This document shows, piece by piece, positions 1 to 5,368 of a DNA stretch of 6,290 nt. Position numbers and translations under genes: made by a program. The stretch comes from Desulfobacterales bacterium (lineage in GTDB: Bacteria; Desulfobacterota; Desulfobulbia; Desulfobulbales; BM004), in the NCBI GenBank assembly GCA_012974315.1, contig JAAXQI010000042.1, positions 1-6,290 on the forward strand, written 5' to 3'. Every line of letters starts with the position of its first letter. The stretch's first letter is position 1. The notes beneath the pieces were generated by a model. The model saw only the letters and a program-made list of their open reading frames with translations, did no database searches and was not told the DNA's origin.

Positions 1-3
1 GCT

Positions 4-72
4 TTAATTAATCCTTGCAAGTAACTTTGCATTATGCTTGTAAATTTTCCCTGGTAAAGCTAAATTATCCAT
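4..72 (-). CDS. Possible 22-aa small ORF or leader peptide, divergent from the amidohydrolase gene
   Basis: On the minus strand an ATG at 72-70 opens a 22-codon frame (MDNLALPGKIYKHNAKLLA then RIN) ending in TAA at 6-4. A good Shine-Dalgarno, AGGGAG (plus-strand 84-79), sits 6 nt upstream, better than those of most annotated genes here. The peptide is basic, with no recognised domain, no membrane segment and no run of a single amino acid that would mark an amino-acid attenuator. It could be a leader peptide or small protein of a divergent transcript, the start of a frameshifted gene, or chance. A second minus-strand ATG at 32-30 stays open to the window edge but has a poor ribosome site. No promoter was identified. 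Low confidence because of its size. Confidence 0.25.
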   Translation of the reverse strand: MDNLALPGKIYKHNAKLLARIN

Positions 73-108
73 AGTTTACTCCCTGTATTTAGAGATTTAT
101 TTAATGTA

Positions 109-124
109 CCTGTCTTTTGGCAGG
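109..124 (+). other. Small hairpin in the leader of the amidohydrolase gene
   Basis: CCTGTC (109-114) can pair with GGCAGG (119-124) around a TTTT loop, giving a 6-bp stem with one G-U pair. It ends 19 nt before the preferred ATG at 144 and covers the alternative TTG at 117. This argues mildly against the TTG start. It has no following T-run, so it is not a convincing terminator. It may affect translation or may be chance. Confidence 0.3.
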
Positions 125-143
125 GATCAGAATCAAACCTTCA

Positions 144-1415
144 ATGTCAGATACAAACCCCGATCAACTACAATTCCAGCCGGACTCAAAACTTATTGAG
201 TGGATGCGGGATATCCGCCGTACTATCCACCAATACCCGGAACTGGCAAACGAAGAGCACCGTACCCAAAAGTTTATTTGTGAAAAACTTGGCGAACTTA
301 ACATTCCCTTCCGTACCAAGGGAATCCACACCGGAGTTATTGCAACCATTGAACCTTCCGCTTCTAATGACTCAAAAGAAACACCATGTATAGCCTTACG
401 CGCAGATCTTGATGCCTTGCCGGTGGATGAAAAAACCGGGCTTTCCTTTGCCTCCAAATTTCCCGGTTTAATGCATGCCTGTGGCCATGACGGCCATGTG
501 GCTATGCTGCTTGGGGCGGCTGCAATGTTGCAGCAAATTGAACTCCCGGGCAGGGTCACACTGCTCTTTCAGCCGGCTGAAGAATCAGGAGAAGGTGCTT
601 TAGCGATGATTGAAGATGGTGCTTTTGCAGGGGTGCAGGCCATATTTGCGGGACATATTGACCGCCATTTCAGTGTTGGGCAAATTGCAGCTGAACCAGG
701 CTTGATCTGTGCCTATACTGACAAATTCAAGATCAGGATATGCGGTCGAGGCGGCCATGCCGCACGTCCCCATGAAACCATTGATGCCATAGTTGTTGCC
801 AGTCTTCTTGTCATGAGCATCCAAACCCTGGTTTCCCGCGAGATAAACCCCTCCTATCCTACGGTTGTCAGCGTAGGTCGTTTCAGTGGAGGGTCTGCCT
901 ATAATGTTATCGCTGAAGAGGCAATACTCGAAGGTACCATCCGTGCCACCCATCCTGAGGTCAGGGCCCAGATTATTGATGGGCTTGAGCGAATGGTTCG
1001 GGCTATGGACGGGTTATACAATGCCAAGACATCCATACATTTCCTCAATGGATTGCCACCGGTTATAAATCATCCGGTAACAGCCAGGCTGGCACGAAAG
1101 GCAGCAAAAATGATTGTTGGGCAAAAAGGAGTTGTAAAGCAACGCCACCCAAGCCTTGGTGGAGAGGACTTTGCCTATTTTCTGCAGAAAGTGCCAGGCT
1201 GTCTTGTGCGCTTCGGGGCCGGACATCCTGATCTGCCTAATACCCCGGCCCATAGTCCCTATTTTGATTTTGACGAAGGTGTTCTCCCAATTGGTGCCGC
1301 CTTCCTTGCCCAGGTTGCCCTGGAGGCTTTGCAGCAAAAAGATACTTTTACTGCCCACGCAGACAATCCTTCTGACACAATAATCTGGCCTGAACTTCAT
1401 AACAAAGAAAACTAA
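144..1415 (+). CDS. M20 family metallo-amidohydrolase (hippurate hydrolase / N-acyl-amino-acid amidohydrolase type)
   Basis: Predicted cytoplasmic zinc-type amidohydrolase that cleaves the amide bond of an N-acylated amino acid or a similar small amide. Numbering from ATG 144 (423 aa), the M20 motifs appear in order: RRTIHQYPEL near residue 25-34, RADLDALP at 86-93, HACGHDGH at 111-118 with metal ligands Cys113 and His115, QPAEE ending at the Glu146-Glu147 pair (catalytic base and metal ligand), His171 in GHID, the dimerisation-domain motif GGHAARPH at about 203-210, GGEDFAYF near 339-346 and His370 in AHSP. All expected catalytic and metal residues are present. The Cys ligand and overall layout point to the hippurate hydrolase/IAA-amino acid hydrolase branch rather than succinyl-diaminopimelate desuccinylase. 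Length is slightly above the usual 380-400 aa. An in-frame TTG at 117 is possible, but it sits in a small hairpin and adds no conserved sequence; neither start has a strong Shine-Dalgarno. First gene of a three-gene operon. The exact substrate cannot be read from sequence. Confidence 0.93.
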   Translation: MSDTNPDQLQFQPDSKLIEWMRDIRRTIHQYPELANEEHRTQKFICEKLGELNIPFRTKGIHTGVIATIEPSASNDSKETPCIALRADLDALPVDEKTGLSFASKFPGLMHACGHDGHVAMLLGAAAMLQQIELPGRVTLLFQPAEESGEGALAMIEDGAFAGVQAIFAGHIDRHFSVGQIAAEPGLICAYTDKFKIRICGRGGHAARPHETIDAIVVASLLVMSIQTLVSREINPSYPTVVSVGRFSGGSAYNVIAEEAILEGTIRATHPEVRAQIIDGLERMVRAMDGLYNAKTSIHFLNGLPPVINHPVTARLARKAAKMIVGQKGVVKQRHPSLGGEDFAYFLQKVPGCLVRFGAGHPDLPNTPAHSPYFDFDEGVLPIGAAFLAQVALEALQQKDTFTAHADNPSDTIIWPELHNKEN

Positions 1416-1417
1416 AA

Positions 1418-2530
1418 ATGAAGCAGAAAAATCCAATAGAATTTCAGGCCAGCAAACCCTTTTCCCTGGGAGTTGAAATAGAGCTCCAGATTGTGGACAG
1501 GAATGAATTGAACCTGACCCCCAGGGCACCAGAGATTCTAGCCATGGTGCCAGCTGAATTGCAGGAACGAATCAAACCGGAATTCATTCGATCCATGATT
1601 GAAGTCAACACGGAAATATGCTCCAATATGGACCAGGTAAAAGAAAACCTGACCTATCTTCTCCAGCAGGCAGAAAAAATTGCAGATGCAAACAACTGCC
1701 TTCTTTTTGCCACGAGTCTGCATCCCTTTGCCAAACACAATGACCAGGTACTTACATCGGATCCCCGTTACGACCGCATCATGGATGACCTGCAGATGGT
1801 AGGCAGAAGATTCATTACCCAGGGACTTCATGTTCATGTTGGTATGAACGATCCCCAAGCTGCCATCAGGGTATGTGATAATATCCGGATCTTCCTGCCA
1901 ATTCTGCTGGCTCTGACATGTTCCTCCCCATACTACGAAGGGATCGATACCGGTCTCCACTCTTACAGAGCTAAACTGTTTGAGGCCCTGCCCCTGGCCG
2001 GCATGCCTGATAAACTGGGCAGCTGGGAGCAATACATTGAAATGGTAACCCTGCTGACCAATACCGGAATAATCAACGACGTGCGCGACCTGTGGTGGGA
2101 CGTGCGAACTCATCCGGATTTCGGCACCATTGAAATCAGGATATGCGATCTTCCGTCCAGTTTTGAAGAGATTCTTGCCATTGTAGCCCTTATCCAGGGA
2201 CTGGTGGTGAATTTAACGGAATCCGACAAACACTTAAATCCAAATATGCAGGTGATGAAAAGCAATAAATGGCAGGCTGCCAGATATGGTCTGGAAGGCA
2301 GGTTCGTTTATCCTCTGCTCCAGAAAAAAATATCGATGCAGGAAGCAGCTAAGGAGATCTTTACCAAGGCCACCCCTGCCATGGAACAACTTGGAACAAG
2401 CCACTACCTGTCTGTACTGCGACAAATCGTAAAGTCAGGAACAAGTTCCATCCATCAAAGAAAAATTTTCGACAAGCAGAACGATTTTTCTGCAATAATC
2501 AAAGAACTTCATCCCAAATTCTGGCAATGA
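1418..2530 (+). CDS. ybdK: YbdK-type carboxylate-amine ligase (glutamate-cysteine ligase 2 family)
   Basis: ATP-dependent ligase that joins a carboxylate, typically the gamma-carboxyl of glutamate, to an amine. The E. coli homologue YbdK has only weak glutamate-cysteine ligase activity and its true substrate is not settled. The 370-aa length is typical. Visible family motifs are LGVEIEL at 17-23 (metal/ATP-binding Glu residues), RSMIEVNTEIC at 58-68, GLHVHVGM at 136-143, HSYRAKLFEALPLAGMP at 181-197, and WWDVRTHPDFGTIEIRICD at 226-244. It starts 2 bp after the amidohydrolase stop, with only an A-rich weak ribosome site, and its TGA overlaps the next ATG. It is therefore very likely co-transcribed and translationally coupled with both neighbours. 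Related ligases include EgtA of ergothioneine synthesis, but no egtB or egtD gene is present here. Family assignment is firm; use of glutamate and the identity of the amine are inferred. Confidence 0.93.
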   Translation: MKQKNPIEFQASKPFSLGVEIELQIVDRNELNLTPRAPEILAMVPAELQERIKPEFIRSMIEVNTEICSNMDQVKENLTYLLQQAEKIADANNCLLFATSLHPFAKHNDQVLTSDPRYDRIMDDLQMVGRRFITQGLHVHVGMNDPQAAIRVCDNIRIFLPILLALTCSSPYYEGIDTGLHSYRAKLFEALPLAGMPDKLGSWEQYIEMVTLLTNTGIINDVRDLWWDVRTHPDFGTIEIRICDLPSSFEEILAIVALIQGLVVNLTESDKHLNPNMQVMKSNKWQAARYGLEGRFVYPLLQKKISMQEAAKEIFTKATPAMEQLGTSHYLSVLRQIVKSGTSSIHQRKIFDKQNDFSAIIKELHPKFWQ

Positions 2531-4035
2531 AAAAATTAAGTAAAGCAATAGTTGCAACCGGGCATCCCCTGGTGAGCGGTGCGGCCGTAGATATTTTACA
2601 GAAAGGAGGCAATGCCTTTGATGCCGCTGTTGGTGCCGGTTTTGCCGGTGCGGTTGCGGAACAGACCCTTACCAGCCTTGGCGGTGGAGGTTTTTTACTG
2701 GCACGGACCAAGCAGGGTGAGGAAATTCTGTTTGACTTCTTCACTGATACTCCAGGAAGAGGCCTTGAAAACACTGTGCTTGATCCCCATTTTTTTCCGG
2801 TTACCATCCACTTCCCCGGTTCGGACCAGGATTTCAATATCGGACTTGGTTCGGTTGCAGTCCCTGGCAATTTAAAAGGTTTCCTGCACGTACATAAGCG
2901 TCTCGGACGATTACCTCTCGAGGAAATACTACAACCGGCAATCCTTCTGGCCAGGGAGGGTTTGGAGCTCAATGACTGGCAGGGGTATTTTTTAAATCTT
3001 TTAGAACCCATCGTGACCCATTCCACGGCAGGCAGGAAACTTTATACAATTGACGGCACCTGCGCCAAGCAGGGTGATCATATAACAAATCCTGCAATCG
3101 CAGATTTTCTTGCGCAGCTGCCGGAGGATCATGGCGAGAGCTTTTATAACGGGGACCTGGCAAAAATCATTGCCAAGGATATGCAGGATGGCCAAGGGCT
3201 GCTGACTGCGGCGGACCTTGCCGCATACAAAGTCATTGAACGTACACCCCTTGCCATTGGATACCGGGATTACACCCTCCTGACAAACCCCCATCCTTCC
3301 ATGGGGGGCGCCCTCATCGCCCTGGCATTATCTCTGTTGGAAACCCAGGATATGTCCAGCCTCCGGCACCACTCCCCTGAACATGTTCTGCAGACTGCAA
3401 AATTAATGACCGAGGTGGAGCAGCTGCGCGAAAAAGGCATAAATGCCCAGGCCATGGAAAAATCAGGGGAGAGATTACGGCAGTTTTCCCGCGGCACAAC
3501 CCATATCAGTATTGCCGATGCTGAAGGAAATGTTGCGAGCATGACCTGTTCAAACGGAGAAGGGTCCGGATACTTTGTTCCCGGCACAGGCATTATGCTA
3601 AATAACATGATGGGTGAAGATGACCTGCATCCTGAAGGATTTCACTCCAGTCCTCCGGGTCAGCGGGTCTCATCCATGATGTCACCTTCATTGCTATTAA
3701 AAAATGATGCGGTCGCAATGGTTATTGGCAGCGGAGGCAGCAAGCGTATACGCACGGCAATCACCCAGGTGATCAGCTCCATTGTCGATTTTGGCATTCC
3801 TGTACAGCAAGCTGTCGAAGCTCCGCGCATTCATTGGGATGGAGAGATGATGCAGGTGGAACCGGGACTGCCCCTGGAATCACTTGTTGCATTAGAACAG
3901 CACTGGCCGGTTAATATCTGGTCCGAATTGGATGTCTATTTTGGCGGGGCACATACCGTAATCCCCAATATCGCCGGCGGAGGCGACCCAAGACGGGGCG
4001 GATCGGTGAGGGTGATTGAAGATTTGAAAGATTGA
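2527..4035 (+). CDS. ggt: Gamma-glutamyltransferase-like Ntn hydrolase, cytoplasmic form without signal peptide
   Basis: Self-processing N-terminal-nucleophile enzyme that hydrolyses or transfers a gamma-glutamyl-type acyl group. At 502 aa it is shorter than secreted E. coli GGT (about 580). The family core begins at once (VATGHPLVSGAAVDIL, 9-24), leaving no room for a signal peptide, so a cytoplasmic location is inferred. The nucleophile is predicted as Thr324 in GTTHIS (323-328); cleavage there would give subunits of about 323 and 179 residues. Other active-site elements are TCSNGEGSG (340-348), LNNMMGEDDL (358-367), SSM (382-384) and GSGGS (401-405). Unusually, the motif that carries the glutamate-binding Arg114 in E. 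coli (DFRE.AP) reads FDFFTDTPGRG at 69-79, with Phe72 at the Arg position. ATGA overlap with the upstream ligase and no Shine-Dalgarno point to translational coupling. The last codons and the stop lie in a run of GATTGAA repeats. The family is clear; acyl-donor specificity is open. Confidence 0.92.
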   Translation: MKKLSKAIVATGHPLVSGAAVDILQKGGNAFDAAVGAGFAGAVAEQTLTSLGGGGFLLARTKQGEEILFDFFTDTPGRGLENTVLDPHFFPVTIHFPGSDQDFNIGLGSVAVPGNLKGFLHVHKRLGRLPLEEILQPAILLAREGLELNDWQGYFLNLLEPIVTHSTAGRKLYTIDGTCAKQGDHITNPAIADFLAQLPEDHGESFYNGDLAKIIAKDMQDGQGLLTAADLAAYKVIERTPLAIGYRDYTLLTNPHPSMGGALIALALSLLETQDMSSLRHHSPEHVLQTAKLMTEVEQLREKGINAQAMEKSGERLRQFSRGTTHISIADAEGNVASMTCSNGEGSGYFVPGTGIMLNNMMGEDDLHPEGFHSSPPGQRVSSMMSPSLLLKNDAVAMVIGSGGSKRIRTAITQVISSIVDFGIPVQQAVEAPRIHWDGEMMQVEPGLPLESLVALEQHWPVNIWSELDVYFGGAHTVIPNIAGGGDPRRGGSVRVIEDLKD

Positions 4036-4047
4036 AGATTGAAGATT
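4014..4047 (+). repeat. Tandem heptamer repeat GATTGAA over the end of the gamma-glutamyltransferase gene
   Basis: GATTGAA occurs at 4014-4020, 4030-4036 and 4037-4043. A stretched copy, GATTTGAAA, fills 4021-4029, and a partial GATT sits at 4044-4047. The stop codon TGA (4033-4035) lies inside the array, so the C-terminal IEDLKD of the protein is encoded by repeat sequence. This suggests the repeat has grown into or reshaped the gene end. Confidence 0.75.
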
Positions 4048-4074
4048 ATCGGGTAACGAAACAACCCGATGATT
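4044..4074. other. Hairpin just after the ggt stop; possible weak terminator or mRNA 3'-end structure
   Basis: GATTATCGGGT (4044-4054) pairs with ACCCGATGATT (4064-4074) over 11 positions: the inner seven are perfect and two of the outer four are G-U. The loop is 9 nt. It lies 9 nt after the ggt stop, where a terminator would be expected, but the following sequence is A-rich rather than T-rich, so intrinsic termination on the plus strand is doubtful. It could protect the mRNA 3' end. Confidence 0.4.
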
Positions 4075-4106
4075 AACAGAAAATTGAATGTGAAATGAAG
4101 ATTAAA

Positions 4107-4177
4107 GGCGCAGGGAAAAAGACAGTTAGCAGAAACATAGAGCAATTAAAACTTAAAATAGTCTTTCACCTTGCGCC
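4107..4177. repeat. Imperfect inverted repeat with 17-bp arms
   Basis: The left arm 4107-4123 (GGCGCAGGGAAAAAGAC) matches the reverse complement of the right arm 4161-4177 (GTCTTTCACCTTGCGCC) at 14 of 17 positions. The arms are separated by 37 AT-rich bases (4124-4160). The right arm runs directly into the GCCCTGT heptamer array. It could fold as a long-loop stem in the leader of yejB or be the remnant of a small mobile repeat unit; neither is proven. Confidence 0.55.
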
Positions 4178-4202
4178 CTGTGCCCTGTGCCCTGTGCCCT
4201 CA
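4175..4202 (+). repeat. Tandem heptamer repeat GCCCTGT
   Basis: Three perfect GCCCTGT units occupy 4175-4181, 4182-4188 and 4189-4195. A diverged fourth unit, GCCCTCA, follows at 4196-4202. The array is GC-rich, in contrast to the AT-rich sequence on both sides. Its 7-bp period resembles the short tandemly repeated heptamers best known from cyanobacterial intergenic regions. No function is evident. Confidence 0.8.
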
Positions 4203-4209
4203 GCCTTTT

Positions 4210-4290
4210 CACTTTAAACTTTAGGCACTTTAAACCTTTGGCACTTTAAACTTTAGATCACTTTAAACTTTAGTACACTTAAGGCACTTC
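4210..4290 (+). repeat. Direct-repeat array CACTTTAAACTTTAG upstream of yejB
   Basis: Four units begin at 4210, 4226, 4242 and 4259, with lengths of 16, 16, 17 and 17 bp. They share CACTTTAAAC followed by TTTAG or CTTTGG. Two shortened copies follow, CACTTAAGG at 4276 and CACTTC at 4285, ending 7 bp before the yejB ATG. Each long unit is itself a pair of heptamers (ACTTTAA, ACTTTAG) plus a 2-3 bp joint. The array replaces any clear promoter and carries the only candidate yejB ribosome site (AAGG, 4281-4284) in a decayed copy. It could hold repeated regulator-binding sites or simply be slippage-derived sequence. Confidence 0.8.
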
Positions 4291-4297
4291 AAAAAAC

Positions 4298-5368
4298 ATG
4301 GCTGCTTATATAATACGACGCATACTGCTGATGATCCCTACCCTTTTCGGGATTATGCTGGTCACCTTTATCGTGACCCAGTTTGTTCCTGGAGGGCCGG
4401 TCGAACGTATGATGGCTGAAATTGAGGGACATTCCACCACAGGACTTTCCACCGGGGCAGGTGAAGTCAGGGTAATGCCCAAAAGTAGCCTGTACCAAGG
4501 TGCGCAGGGTCTTGATACAGAAAGACTGGAAAAACTGCAGGCTCTGTATGGTTTTGACAAGCCGCCTGTAGAACGTTTTCTGACCATGATGAAAAACTTC
4601 CTGGTCTTTGATTTCGGTACCAGCTATTACCATCATAAAAGTGTGGCCAACCTTGTTATCTCAAAACTACCGGTTTCCATGTCCCTTGGCCTGTGGACAT
4701 TTTTAATTGTCTACCTCACCTGTATTCCCCTTGGCATTTACAAAGCGATGAATGACGGCTCCCGCATTGATGTTATGTCAAGCACAGTAATCCTTATCGG
4801 TTATGCAATCCCCGGTTTCGTCCTTGCCATTTTGCTTATTGTTCTTTTCGGCGGCGGCAGTTTCTGGAACATATTTCCCTTACGCGGCATCGTTTCAGAC
4901 AACTGGTCGGAACTGAACCTGATGAGCAAAATTCTTGATTACCTCTGGCATATGATACTGCCGATCACCTCAAGCGCAGTCGGCAGTCTGGCAGTTATGA
5001 CGTTACTTACCAAGAACAGTTTTATTGAAGAGATCCGCAAGCAGTACGTTACAACTGCACGGGCAAAGGGACTCAATGAAAACCAGGTGCTTTACAAGCA
5101 TGTTTTCAGGAACGCAATCATACCTATAATTACCGGTTTTCCCGGTTCATTCATCACCGCATTCTTTACAGGCAGCCTCCTTATAGAAACAATTTTTTCC
5201 CTGGACGGCATGGGGCTTCTGGCCTATGAATCGGTTTTGAACCGGGACTATCCCGTCGTCCTGGCCACCCTGTACTTTTTTACCATCATCGGGCTTATCT
5301 CCAGACTGCTTTCAGACCTGAGCTATGTTCTGGTTGATCCACGTATAACCTTCGAGAGTGTCGACTGA
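4298..5368 (+). CDS. yejB: Peptide ABC transporter permease YejB
   Basis: Inner-membrane subunit of a YejABEF-type ABC importer for oligopeptides; in E. coli this system also takes up microcin C. The 356-aa length is close to E. coli YejB (about 364), and recalled similarity runs end to end: a YIIRRILLMIPTLFGI start with the first membrane helix at about 9-30, PGGPVE at 31-36, YGFDKPPVERF at 84-94, FDFGTSY at 104-110, helices near 125-148 and 163-186, and IFPLRGIVSD at 192-201. The EAA loop that contacts the ATPase (VTTARAKGLN...YKHVFRNAIIP) is at about 251-276, and the C-terminal DPRITFE is typical. The long periplasmic insert between helices 1 and 2 is characteristic of YejB compared with DppB. 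The best ribosome site is AAGG at 4281-4284, 13 nt from the ATG and so weak. No yejA binding-protein gene lies directly upstream; the preceding gap is full of repeats. Confidence 0.95.
   Translation: MAAYIIRRILLMIPTLFGIMLVTFIVTQFVPGGPVERMMAEIEGHSTTGLSTGAGEVRVMPKSSLYQGAQGLDTERLEKLQALYGFDKPPVERFLTMMKNFLVFDFGTSYYHHKSVANLVISKLPVSMSLGLWTFLIVYLTCIPLGIYKAMNDGSRIDVMSSTVILIGYAIPGFVLAILLIVLFGGGSFWNIFPLRGIVSDNWSELNLMSKILDYLWHMILPITSSAVGSLAVMTLLTKNSFIEEIRKQYVTTARAKGLNENQVLYKHVFRNAIIPIITGFPGSFITAFFTGSLLIETIFSLDGMGLLAYESVLNRDYPVVLATLYFFTIIGLISRLLSDLSYVLVDPRITFESVD

Noticed and set aside
75..103. Promoter for the amidohydrolase operon (TTTACT at 75-80, TATTTA at 98-103)
   Set aside because: Spacing is 17 bp, but the -10 matches consensus at only three of six positions, too weak to annotate in AT-rich DNA.
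117..143. TTG at 117 as the start of the amidohydrolase
   Set aside because: It adds nine residues with no family match, has no clear ribosome site and lies in a small hairpin; ATG 144 is preferred, though its own ribosome site is also weak.
1014..2113. Long open frames on the minus strand (1014-1529 and 1538-2113)
   Set aside because: They lie antisense to strongly supported amidohydrolase and ligase genes, and their translations show no recognisable domain.
2499..3608. Minus-strand open frames within the gamma-glutamyltransferase gene
   Set aside because: The forward frame carries all GGT motifs; the reverse frames are basic or low-complexity products of the same codons.
3936..4145. Minus-strand 69-codon frame across the ggt end and the gap
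   Set aside because: Half is antisense to GGT and half comes from repeat and AT-rich spacer; no ribosome site or domain was seen.
4154..4159. TAAAAT as a -10 box for yejB
   Set aside because: It matches the consensus well, but the nearest -35-like sequence (TTAGCA, 4126-4131) is 22 bp away, so the pair is not convincing.
4210..4290. CRISPR array
   Set aside because: Units are only 16-17 bp and directly adjacent, with no unique spacers between them.
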